Below the pieces are notes generated by a model that did not search any database, had not been told where the DNA came from, and saw only the letters and a list, made by a program, of their open reading frames with translations. Shown piece after piece: positions 10,844 to 20,794 of a stretch of 64,000 nucleotides of DNA; position 1 is the stretch's first letter, and each line of letters starts with the position of its first letter. The DNA is taken from contig CM043955.1 in NCBI GenBank assembly GCA_014529385.2, positions 138,623,108 to 138,687,107 on the forward strand, read 5' to 3'. The DNA is from Adiantum capillus-veneris. Taxonomy: Eukaryota; Streptophyta; Polypodiopsida; Polypodiales; Pteridaceae. A program made the position numbers and the translations under genes.

Positions 10844-11240
10844 TCATCCATGGTGTTTGAAAATTTGAGATATGAAGATAGTTTCCATTTGGTGTGCCTT
10901 AATAGTCTTTTTGACATGAATAAAGTGTGCTTGCTTGCTAAACCTGTCAACTACTGTGCATATTCCCATATTCCCATGGATAGGCTTGGGTAATCCAAAG
11001 ATGAAATCCATGGATATACTCTCCCATGGTGAATTTGGGATAGGCAATGGCTGGATCGAGTAATCCAGGTTGCTTCACTCTATTATACTTGGTCTTTTGG
11101 CATACTACACATTTTGAAATATACTCTTGTATGTCCACTTTCATGGTAGGCCAATAGAAATACGTTTCTATTGCGTGAAGAGTAGGTTGAATGCCTCTAT
11201 GCCCTGCATAGGAAGGAGCCTTGTCTTCCTTGAAAACCAT
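10844..11240 (-). pseudogene. Gypsy integrase N-terminal fragment
   Basis: Two overlapping minus-strand frames separated by a frameshift. The first reads PSYAGHRGIQPTLHAIETYFYWPTMKVDI then CVVCQKTK, the integrase H2C2 zinc finger. The second reads SPWESISMDFIFGLP and VVDRFSKQAHFIHVKKTIKAHQM, the start of the catalytic core with its first Asp. Strongly similar to the chromovirus integrases at 32.4-33.0 and 39.7-40.3 kb, so it is an older fragment of that family in opposite orientation. The second and third catalytic residues are not included. Confidence 0.87.
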
Positions 11241-12390
11241 TCAAGAGGGAGTGAGAGGATTCATGCCAAATTAGCCTTTAGCCCTACACTTGCCTTTGAG
11301 GAAGGCTAGCTAAACTCGAAAGCATCCTTGTAAACATCAACTCTAGTCAATCAAGGCCAAAGTCTTCTATCTCTTTCCATCTTCATCAAATTGGCAAATA
11401 CTCTCAAGGGGGTTGATAAGTAAGGTGTTCTTTTCTTTGTTATTTTGTTGATTTTTATTTTTTTTTGTTTTTTATCTCCAAGCCCAACCTATACCTCCAT
11501 GTCTTCTACTACTTCTACCTCTACTCATATCTCCATCTCTCTTGTGTCCTAATTGTTTCTCTTCAAGGCATTCAAGCAACACTGCTCTATCAACAAACTT
11601 CTTGTGAATAAATACTAGTGCACAAGGTACATCTCTCCCCGCTACAGGTACATCTCTCCTTGAAGTATCCTTATTGCCTACGGGTAAGAATAGGGCTTGG
11701 GAGGGTAATTTCTCTTCTCTTCACTTCTCTCATATCTACATTTTGCACATACTAGAGTTATCCTAAATGAATAATCTACACGATGTGAGTTTCTATCGCT
11801 TCCACTCTGTGTGATCTATTATAATTAGCGTATAGATTAGTCGTAAAATACACATTCAACAACGTAAAGTGTTTTTCTTTGGCCTAGAAAAGCTCAATCA
11901 AATACGTCTTTCATCGGATCCCATCATACTACCCCTTCTAAACTATAACTTTTCTTTTGATATAAGTGTAGTTATTTGCTATGAACCAAGACGATTGTAC
12001 ACACAATCAACTCAAATCACTAGACAAAACATTTATATCATAGTAAGCACTAAAGTACATTTCCAAAGAACAATTTGTAGCCTATTTGGTGGACAAAGAT
12101 TGAAAGCCATTAACTCATCTATTAACCTTTTCATATTGCCCATGATATGATACGACCATAATTTTGATGTTTTCATCTTTGTGTTGTTTTGATATGCTCT
12201 TTTGTGTTCTTTCTTTGTGTGTGTGAGTGCAAGAGAGAAAGAGTGGGGCTTCTTTTATTGCACCTCCTTCCAAACCCTAGACTTCTTGGCATCTATGGTA
12301 TAACTCCTTCATATAGTTTTTAAATTTCTTTCATAAACTCTCACAGCCAAAAGCCCGGTGCTTTTCCTACAAGACCGCAAACTTCTTGAC
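11241..12390. other. Non-coding interval before the third gypsy element
   Basis: Pyrimidine-rich and AT-rich sequence with no convincing ORF. The end (about 12149-12391) runs from TGATACGACC to CTTGACA and lies just before a PBS-like site. It may be part of an LTR, but no second copy was found in the window. Confidence 0.4.
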
Positions 12391-12397
12391 ATATTTT

Positions 12398-12412
12398 TGG
12401 TGAACCCGATGC
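12398..12412 (+). promoter_or_regulatory. Candidate primer binding site
   Basis: TGGTGAACCCGATGC begins with the TGG that pairs with a tRNA CCA end, and resembles the complement of a T-arm/acceptor 3' end (CGGGTTCACCA). It lies about 33 bp before the gag ATG at 12445. Confidence 0.4.
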
Positions 12413-12444
12413 AAAACTACTAGGGAGAGAGTTTGTGGGTAACC

Positions 12445-13587
12445 ATGGGTGATCATGTGGAGCAACATTGTATGCATTTTGACCCAACAACAATCCAAAT
12501 GTTTCAAGAATTTGCAATGTTCATGCAACAACAACATGCCACTAAAAGAAGGGATATTTCAACAACCAAAACCATACAAGCGGTCGTCGACAAATGGATT
12601 AGTTTAATGGCAAAGATGTAACCAAGTAGTTGCACGAGTATGTGAAGGAGATGGAGCTACATCATCGCATGTCAGAAGGTGAGATGATTCAAATCTTTGA
12701 GCTAGTTGTTGCTCCAAAAATTAGGGAACTTTCTAGGGCAATTAAAGATGGGCATGAGAGAAATTGGGAAGAACTCAAAGCAGCTTTAAAGGAGGAATAT
12801 TTCATGGAGGACTCTGAGAGAGTGACTAAAGGGGAGCCAAAAGGACATTCTTAGAATGGGTAGTCAAGCCAAACCAAGGACTATCAATAACAGAGCTACT
12901 TAGGGAATTTGAGTGGCACTATGCACAACTCACCAAGACAGAAAAGGCCACACTAGATGTAGAAAAAACATATCTTTTCTTACAAGCTGCAAGTAAAGAG
13001 TTTCATGAAAATTTGGAGCTTCTTCTTGAAGATAAATATGATGAGCAAGGACTAAAGACCGGCTGGAATGAGGTTGAAGGTACTGTCTCACTGCTTGCAA
13101 AACAACAAAGAAGAAGGGATAAGATGGTAGTAAGCACTACAAGTCCTTCCACCTCAACTTCTAACAAAATGGTAAAACCTACTTTTATAGCTCCCAAGTT
13201 TGATGAGTCCATGCTAGATGAGCTTGTGAAGGGAATGCGTGACTTAAAGAAAAAGGCCAACCAACAGGGCCACTTCCTAGGCAAAGACAACAGCCCAAAG
13301 AAGGGTTTGTTAATAGATGTATTTGGTGTGATAGTACAGACCATGTAAGAAGGGATTGTGATACTTTTAGTGATGCTTTGACAGAAGATGTTATCTTTTT
13401 TAAGGATGGTAAAATCCACTTAAGAGAGACAGGTATACCCTTGAGAACGAACTTTGGGAAGGTGATAATTCAAACCTTAGTTGAAGATATGGCAACTGAC
13501 CATGCCACCTCTTCAGTTGAGGCAGCTACTTATGGCGTAAAATTTGAGAATCTTAGTGATGAAGAGGTGAGTGATCATCATGGTTGA
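12445..13587 (+). pseudogene. Gypsy gag with intact CCHC zinc knuckle
   Basis: Starts at ATG 12445 (MGDHVEQHC). A capsid-like helical region spans about 12445-13000 in two frames, including WEELKAALKEEYFMED. A perfect CX2CX4HX4C knuckle, CIWCDSTDHVRRDC, lies at 13318-13359. It is followed by FKDGKIHLRETGIPLRTNFGK. Gag would package the RNA; the frameshifts (about 12617, 12850, 13340) prevent this. Confidence 0.8.
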
Positions 13588-14228
13588 CTTTGGCCAAATT
13601 TCAAGGAATTTTCTAAAAAGGAAAAGCTTATAAAAGAGATTCTACATAAAGCAAGTGATTGCATACATCTAGAAATAGGGTGAAGTGATCCAGTGGATTC
13701 AATGTATGAGCATGCCTACATTACAAACTACCAAAGTCATGAAGCCATTGTAGAAGAAAAGTGTAGGCGTAAAAATGGTGATGAAGGGCCTTCAAAAAAC
13801 AAGAAGTGGAGGGAGGAATGATGCAGCACCTTCGCGAGCACCACCAACACAAGAGGCACCTTCACCAAAAGTAACCAAGGAGGGAAGAAAAAGGAGCCAA
13901 CAAAAGGTAAGCCAAAAGGACCATCTTACAAACTACAATATGACATTGAGCTTGCTACTTACAAGCTTGAATAAAGTTCTAGAGGATATGATTTTGAATA
14001 GCAAGGTTGAGTTTACTTTGGGGGAGATTCTTTACATAACCAAGCGTGAATTCCATGAAGAAATTATCGAGATCATCAAGAGAAAGAAGCAAACACTTGG
14101 AGAGTCTATTTGCCCACAAGCTGAAGGCGATACTGTGAAGACACAAGGAGTACAAGTGCATACTAAAGAAGGCGATGAAGCTACGATAGGATGCTACCAC
14201 TCTTCTTGGAATGTAAGGCAAGTGAAAT
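13588..14228 (+). pseudogene. Gag-protease linker remnant
   Basis: Basic, Ser/Pro/Lys-rich open stretch (13775-14305) with SPKVTKEGRKRSQQKV, then a helix-prone LTSLNKVLEDMILNSKVEFTLGEIL. This type of segment is common between nucleocapsid and protease in plant gypsy elements. No catalytic motif was seen. Confidence 0.5.
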
Positions 14229-14600
14229 TTGTTGATGATGGGGAAGAATCTCAAAGTATTCCTAGGAGCCACTATTCTAGAATCCATTGGGGCACGGGCT
14301 ACTAGAGAGACATTAGTCAAGGTAGGTGATCTTGAAGAACCACTTGTTGCCTTAATTGACCATGGTTCAGAAATAAATATAATCTCAAAAAGTCTTTACA
14401 ACATATTTAAATGGCCAATGGACACATAACATGGTTGGTTGGTTAGGGTGGTAAACAATTCATCAAGTGAATTACATGCAGCATGTCCAAGTGTAAAGAT
14501 GACAATAGGTGATGTAAAGGTTGAACAAAACTTCTTTATATAGGACACATCTTCATATCATCTTATCCTTGGACAAACCTACATTGTGGGAGCTCGAAAG
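14229..14600 (+). pseudogene. Gypsy aspartic protease, altered active site
   Basis: EPLVALIDHGSEINIISKSLY carries the retropepsin motif, but the residue after the catalytic Asp is His (DHG instead of DTG/DSG). Farther on, YHLILGQTYIV matches the second glycine-containing strand (I-L-G-x-P/T). Two stops lie between these parts. Confidence 0.72.
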
Positions 14601-15405
14601 GAAACAAAGGTAATGGATGATGGTTCATCTTATGCCAGGATACGAAGCAAAGATGGTAAACTTCTTGTTCAATTTCTCATAGTTTGTGTAAACCATGAAA
14701 GGAATCGTGACAACCTCAAAGATCATCCTCTACCAAAGGTGAGCAAAGAGTTTCATGACCATAGGGAAATGATGGGTTTTGGCCAAGTACCATTGTAAAG
14801 CGGGATTGCAGTGGTACAAAAATAAAAAGGCCCTCAGCTGATCCAAAAATAAGTAAAACTTTCTCAACGGGCTCTTTGTTAATGAGTAATGGATCATTAT
14901 GCTTTACAAAACTTGAAGATTTGAAGAGACGTGAGAGGCAATATGTACATAATGTACAAATAGGCATGAAAGAGAGTGGATTGCTAGAGTCTATTGAAAA
15001 TGTTTTGGGTTTGTGTGAGCAAGTTTCTTTTGTAGATACAAGTTTCTTTTGTAGATACTATGGGTGAGCTTGACCCTATAATGGAGTCTAGTTTGCATCT
15101 TGAAAATGAATTTGTGAAAGTATGCTCTATGGAAATGTATCAAGTCATAGAAGTCTTTCAAGAAAACCAATGTTAAAAGCAAACAGTTAGCCCAGAAGTC
15201 CATGTTGAAACTAAATACAAGACTATAGCAAAGAAGATGAAGCCAATAGCTTCACCCTTACCACCCAACAATAGGAAAAAGATTGATCAAGCTTCTTTGC
15301 AACCAAGTTTGAGGAATCCTAAAACGATTGGGCACACCTTCACAAAGGAGTCTTTTCAAGAGTTTCATATTGGTTGTGAGGAGTTTCTAACATTGATTTA
15401 AAGAA

Positions 15406-16010
15406 ATGCTTTCAAAGCATGGTAAGGCTTTTACATTTGAGCCACATGAGATAGGATGTGTTGATCCTTCTATTGTAGCTCATATGGTAATTTTTACAAT
15501 ACCTCATGTACCTTGGAATTTGCAGCCTATTCCGGTTCCAAAGGCTCATTTGCCCAAGTTAGTAGAGTTATTGAATGAGAAGATCAAAATGGGGATTTTG
15601 GAGCCTTCTTGTGCTCCATACTCAAATAGGTGGTTCACAGTTCCAAAGAAGAATGGTGCTCTACGCTTCATCAAAGATATGCAACCAGTGAACAAGGTGA
15701 CAATAGAAATGTAGGTACAGGTCCAATTGTGGATGAGTTTGCAAAGGCGTTTGCAGGGAGGACAATCTACTCAATGGGGGACCTCTACTTAGAGTATAAT
15801 CAATTTCAGCTTGCAATAGAAAGCAAAGACTTAACAACCATGAGGACACCTTTAGGTTTTGCAAGAATGTGTACCTTGCCGTAGGGAGCAACCAACTAGG
15901 TTTCACATATGATGAATGGGATGAATAAGGTCTTACGTGAATTTATTCCTCAAATCACAATGACTTTCATTGATGGTTTTCCTATCAAAGAATGTGAAGA
16001 AAGTCAGAAA
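15406..16010 (+). pseudogene. Gypsy reverse transcriptase remnant
   Basis: HGKAFTFEPHEIGCVDPS, WNLQPIPVPKAHLPKLVELLNEKIKMGILEPS, then FTVPKKNGALRFIKDMQPVNKVTI. A frameshift near 15714 leads to PIVDEFAKAFAGRTIYSMGDLYLEYNQ, then LTTMRTPLGFARM. The active-site box now reads FIDGFPIK (about 15964) where YIDD/FIDD would be expected, so the second Asp is lost. Confidence 0.82.
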
Positions 16011-16199
16011 GATGAAAGCCTTGGATCTCAGGGGATGTTGCAGGTTTGTGGTAAATCACATAAGTGATTGTGATAAAATTCTATTTAGGTTGGAGGAAGT
16101 GAATCTTACTTTGTTAGGAAAAATGTCTATGTTTGGTGTCAATGAAGTGCTCATTGTGGGGCACATGTGCAGGCCATAGGGGGGCCATATGGTAGGAAA

Positions 16200-16790
16200 C
16201 CTTGTCCAAAAAGGTAGATGCCATCCAAAGAATGAAAGAAACATACACTAGCATCATTGAAGTTAGAAGGTTTTTGGGAGCATGTGTCTATTATGTTATT
16301 TGGATTCCACATTATGCACATGTAGCTGATCTCTTTATCAATTTCTTAGAAGAATCAAAAGTTTAAATGGATAGAAGCACATGTAAAAGCCATGAAAAAG
16401 CTAAAGGAGGTGCTCCAGTCAGCACCAACTTTGAGAAAGGTAGACTATGAGTGCCAAAGGTCAGTAATTGTGATAGAAGACACCAGTCCTACAGGAATTG
16501 AATGGGCAATAGGTCAAGATGAAGAAGAAGGACATATGTATGTGGTGAGATTTGAAGCTAAGGTACTAAGTGCTCACCAAAGAAATTATACATAGATAAA
16601 GAGAGAGTTATGGGGTATGGTTACAGCCTTGAAAAATGGGAAAGAGTACCTAATTGGTGCATTTGTGGTTATAGAAACAGATTGTCTACTACTTCTTGGG
16701 ATGGTTACAAGCTAGTCAACGCCAACATTGCTATGTTGCGGTGGATTGCCTACATTAAGTCAATAAATCTCAAGTTTAAGCACATTGTAA
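16200..16790 (+). pseudogene. Gypsy RT connection and RNase H remnant
   Basis: IEVRRFLG-like connection text near 16255-16330, then KWIEAHVKAMKKLKEVLQSAPTLRKVDYE and SPTGIEWAIGQDEEEGHMYVVRFEAKVLSAHQRNYT (16392-16595), a decayed gypsy RNase H. The expected first Asp of RNase H reads IEDTSPTGIEWAIGQ. After a stop it continues to about 16790, where the LTR insertion begins. Confidence 0.7.
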
Positions 16791-16799
16791 GTAAAGACA

Positions 16800-17030
16800 T
16801 GTGCGCGTCTGTCACACATGTCGATGCAAGGGACTTGCCGATACACTGTGTGCGAGCCACAAATGGCTCCAAGCACACAACTAGACTAATCTAGCAAGCT
16901 CAAGAGAGCAAGGGTGTGTCACTCACCGCCCTACGCTCGCCTTCGTGGAGGATTCCTCACCGCGAAGAAGAAGGAGCCGCCGTTGCGCCACGCTCAACCG
17001 CTTCACCGGCCGTCGTGCTATCATCGCAAT

Positions 17031-17124
<94 letters not shown>

Positions 17125-17462
17125 GCATACACACATACACACAAGGAGATGAAAAAGAAGAAGAAGATGGAGATGGAGCAAGAGCACTCTTCAATTGCAC
17201 AAATGAATGAATGAATGAATTTTAGGTTTAGGTGACTTTTATATGAGCTCGCCCCATTCACACTTGGGCACCCATACTTAGCCAACTAACCCTTGAATGT
17301 TCCAGTTAGAGTGCACCTCTCATCGGCGATCACTCTTACCCTTTTCCTATTGGACTGACAAGCCTGGTACCTGACTTGGACCAACAAGCCCAGTACGTGA
17401 CTCTACCAAATAAATAATACGGCCTTTGTTGTAGGTGATAGGAATGTGCATGAGGGTTAACA
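16800..17462 (-). mobile_element. LTR of CT-bearing family (3' LTR of a minus-strand element)
   Basis: 663 bp, TGTGCGCGTC to GGTTAACA, so it has TG..CA ends. Matches 46579-47191 almost throughout. The right border is followed by a minus-strand PPT (17463-17474), so the element body lay to the right. The left border abuts the decayed gypsy RNase H, the presumed target. No perfect target-site duplication was found; the flank ends AAGACA. Confidence 0.78.
17032..17122. repeat. (CT)n microsatellite inside an LTR
   Basis: A 91-bp CT run, followed by a short CACA run, at the same relative position as in the other LTR copies of this family. Confidence 0.96.
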
Positions 17463-17474
17463 TGTCCCCCTTCC
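17463..17474 (-). promoter_or_regulatory. Polypurine tract
   Basis: The minus strand reads GGAAGGGGGACA directly before the LTR end TGTTAACC. The next 60 bp (…attccatcctcggaagct..) also match the sequence beyond the PPT at 3682, confirming a shared 3' internal end. Confidence 0.65.
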
Positions 17475-17644
17475 TAATGTAGATTCCATCCTCGGAAGCT
17501 ATTGACTTGAAGCTAGTTTGTCGAGGTGGAAGAGCCTTTGAGATGAGTGTCCTTAGCCTTCTTCAGTCACTGCAAAAACAAACAACATTGGCACAGTAAT
17601 TGCATTCTCATATACAATTAAAAAGCATATGCAGTTGTAGACAA

Positions 17645-17832
17645 ATAATTTGATTGGTAACATAATTTTGAACCATTTGTCATCAATAAACATTAAATTG
17701 TAATATAATCAAATGCATAAACATTAAATTGCAATATAGTCAAATGCATAAACAATTTGATTGGTAACAGAATTTTAAACCATTTGTCAGCAATAAACAT
17801 TAAATTGCAATATAATCAAATGCATAAACAGT
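17645..17832. repeat. Tandem duplication, period about 107 bp
   Basis: The blocks TTTGATTGGTAACA, ACCATTTGTCA, AATAAACATTAAATTG and ATAATCAAATGCATAAAC occur twice in the same order, with an extra partial ATAAACATTAAATTGC copy inside unit 1. Non-coding and AT-rich. Confidence 0.85.
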
Positions 17833-17984
17833 TATAAAGAGAAAAAATTAAACAAGTTTGGGGTCGCTAATTTAACAAATTGAAAGGCACTAAAGATTGA
17901 CTATTAATACCATGGGCAAGCTTCTCAATTTTCTCTGGTTAATTAAGTTGTTTAATCGCGAGAGCCAAGTATTTCATGTCCGAT

Positions 17985-19825
17985 GGCTGACTAGAGGCAA
18001 TACCTAGAAGACCTTGTAGTTAAGCTACAATAAAAGGAATCGCTCACAAAATCATTGCCTGACTTATTTCCTTTTCTTTGACCCCCCAAAGTCTTTTCAA
18101 AGTGATTCCATTTTGAAGTGTGTGATTATTTTGTATGCCTTGAGTTTTTTGCTTTTCGAGGAAAAGCACCCACACTGGGAACCTCTAGGGCTCTAGTACC
18201 ATAGGCAATACATGTGAGTGAAGTACCAAATCAAGCTGAGATTTCTCTTTCTACTTTAGATTTTACATTATGGCACTTTGATTTTTATTGTTTGTTCGTT
18301 TTCAGCATTTTAATTTTGTAACTTTGGGGGGTCATATAACATTGTTACCCTCCCTAGGCTCATCACATTAGTAAACTCCCTTTATAATACTTAAGCTAAA
18401 GGTCAATAGGGACTAAGCCCTAGTACATTGCACACAATGATGCCTAAATCAGATTAAGAACCTAAATAACCATTGATTATTAGGAAGGCATTCCCCATGG
18501 TATTAAGAGAAGATCTCTAACACCTAGCTCGGTCAAACTAGCTTAGTTGGACTGCTTGATTTTTAAACCTAGACAAGTGATTATGACAAAAAATTACATT
18601 GAATTTAATGTTTGATACTAAGCAAATGCGCTGAATATTATGCTACCAATCACAATTAAAGCAGACAAACATAGATACATAAAAGATAAGGGACAATGCT
18701 AATGGACAAAAAACACATGTTTGTGTTGATGATCGCGCTTGGTTTGAAGAGTGAACAAGAGAAATATTCCATGAAGTCCAAATCCTAACCACAGCAACAC
18801 GTTCCTGTACACACGAGGAAACACAAAGAATACCTCTAGGAGGCACATTATTGGGAAGAAAGAACTTTCCTAATCACTAAACTCTAAAACATAAACACTC
18901 CTATCGTACTAATCTTACATACCCTCCATCCCTCGAGTGATGAGGATCAAAGGTGTTTGATGACATACGTTTCTATTTCAGTGTATCGGATGTGAAATGT
19001 AGGTCTGGTCAATGTTTTGACTTTTATTGTGCATACTCGTTTGCTAATTGCTCTTGCTCTTTACTTTTTTCTTTTTTGTGAGTATAAGGCTTTATATATA
19101 CATTCCCTAAGATTCGTGATTGAGAGGTCAAGGAAAGAAGGGTAAGAGGAAAATAATTCAATAGGCTGACGTGAATGAAGACTTCCCCCCTTCCTTAGGT
19201 AGGTCATACTGTTTGAAATGTGCTCGTCACCCTTTGAAACCAATTGTTCCAATTGGTAATAGGTGAGGATTTTTGCCAGTAGTTTTCTATTACCTTGGGT
19301 GCCTCATCGAGTTGCAAGGGTGATAAGGTACTCTCCCAGGATCGAACTTGAATTGGTTCATCGGGTGTTTTTGAACACTGGGAGGTGTGGATTCCTTTGT
19401 AGCTTTATGGAGGTCCACTATTGTAGGTGGAGGCCGTGGAGAAGCTTTTACCTCTATGGATGCATTGCATAAGGAGCTAGAAGCTTCATGGGACTCCCAG
19501 AACCCTTCCTGAGCTAGGTGGAACAAATCGTTCTTTCTTCGGTACCCAAACTAGCTCTAGAGCAGGTGTGTAGCATTCTATGATTTTTTTCTTTCCACGA
19601 TCGTCGATTTGTTTTGGAGCTACAAGATTGGGCGCACATGGGTCAGGTGATACGTAAGAACACAATCTACGTTTTGGCACCGAGATTTGATCATTTCCTT
19701 GATAGTAGCCTTGGGCTTCCAATAGTCGTTCAGGAATCCACCGCCATGTTTCCTTACATTTTTTAGGAGTGGGACATTTCTTACAAGGCTTCTGTTTTTT
19801 AGCACTAGCAATGGTCGTTAAAGAA
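17985..19825 (-). repeat. Dispersed 1.85-kb repeat, copy 1 (undisrupted)
   Basis: Collinear with 24262-27966 once the 24908-26751 insertion is removed. The borders are sharp: both copies begin at tgactagaggc and end at aggcttct.ttttttagca. Coding-like traces are on the minus strand at the right end. This copy preserves the empty site of the small LTR element at about 18611-18622 (TTTGATACTAAG). Probably the 3' part of a non-autonomous or unrecognised retroelement; the family was not identified. Confidence 0.82.
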
Positions 19826-19863
19826 GCTGTTGGAGGCTCGCCATAGCATAGGCAATCTCCCAC
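19061..19863 (-). pseudogene. Unidentified minus-strand protein remnant
   Basis: Overlapping broken frames give KKQKPCKKCPTPKKCKETW, RLLEAQGYYQGNDQISVPKR and, after frame changes, a Pro-rich VKASPRPPPTIVDLHKATKE. Equivalent text occurs in copy 2 (about 27220-27966), so this was coding once. No domain was recognised. The Cys-rich Lys-rich motif could be part of a nucleocapsid, but this is only a guess. Confidence 0.4.
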
Positions 19864-20782
19864 AAATCTATCAATCCGAAGAGAGAGAGCATGACCCGGC
19901 TACGGCTTGGAGGCATCACACAAAGAATCTGCGAGAGCGTCATCGGATGCAAAGATTGAGAGGATTCAAGAGCGTGCATCCTCCAATGCAAATAGAAATC
20001 ATCCCAAATCAACTAATGCTAATCGCACATCAAGCATTAATACAAGCAATCATCTACACACATCAAGCAACGAAGTGAAACACACTAATCTTGGAGTCTC
20101 TCAAGCACAACTCTAATTACATGCATTGACTATTAAGCACACAAGATCGCATTCAAGTCGGCCATCCCAACCATGCCAATCATGGTGTCCAAATCAAGTC
20201 ACACATAATTAAATTAAGCTCAAGGCTTCTGAAACCTACACACACACAAGCACACCATTAGAGGACAACTCTAATCCCTCAATCACGAGTACGTCCACTC
20301 CACTTAATCGAGAGATTTAGATAAGGACTCCACTAATCAGAGTAGCTTAGCATAAGTAAGAGTTAGATTAGGAAAGATCAACACTTCAAAACAATGACGG
20401 AAAGTAGAGAAACATGATTGACAACATAATGAAAACTAGATTAATTAAGAGAGGATTACACTAATTACATGTGATTAGCACTAGCCTTCTAAGCATGGGC
20501 ATTAACCTCAAAGGTCAGGCCATCAAGAGCTAGTCTAGGGAGAGAGTTCTCAAAAGGACCACTCCAGAATGACCTCTTTGCATAAAAGGGTGCCTTATAA
20601 GGGCATGCACCACAAACACTCCTACTATGGGATTAAGTTGAGCTTTCTGGCTAGCATATACAACTTTGGAACTCCCAAATGAGCCAAAGACCTTATACAA
20701 TGTGAATAGAAAATATTGTGCACTATAGCACATCCACAGCTTGGTGCATAATTGGTGTAGCCTGTGTTAGCCGCTGCTAACA
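19826..20782 (-). other. Possible LTR (right end only), no gene seen
   Basis: Non-coding. The right border GCTGCTAACA followed by TTTCCCCCTTCC has the same layout as the 3' LTR borders at 3681 and 17462. That suggests the end of a minus-strand LTR. No second copy or left border was found, so the extent is unknown. A plus-strand open stretch at 19907-20116 (Asn/Ser-rich) is not recognisable. Confidence 0.35.
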
Positions 20783-20794
20783 TTTCCCCCTTCC
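20783..20794 (-). promoter_or_regulatory. Candidate polypurine tract
   Basis: The minus strand reads GGAAGGGGGAAA before TGTTAGCAGC. The onward sequence (ttggcgcacatcctcg) echoes the segment beyond the PPTs at 17463 and 3682, pointing to a related element family. Confidence 0.45.

Larger units (their letters stand above)
12445..16790 (+). mobile_element. Heavily degenerate Ty3/gypsy gag-pol
   Basis: Gag, zinc knuckle, protease, RT and RNase H pieces follow in order on the plus strand but in all three frames with many stops. The right end is cut by the LTR that starts at 16800, inside or just after RNase H. Integrase is missing. It differs from the 6.5-10.7 kb gypsy element in its gag and in the RT motif style (WNLQPIPVPKAHLPKLVELL), so it is a separate lineage. 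Confidence 0.85.
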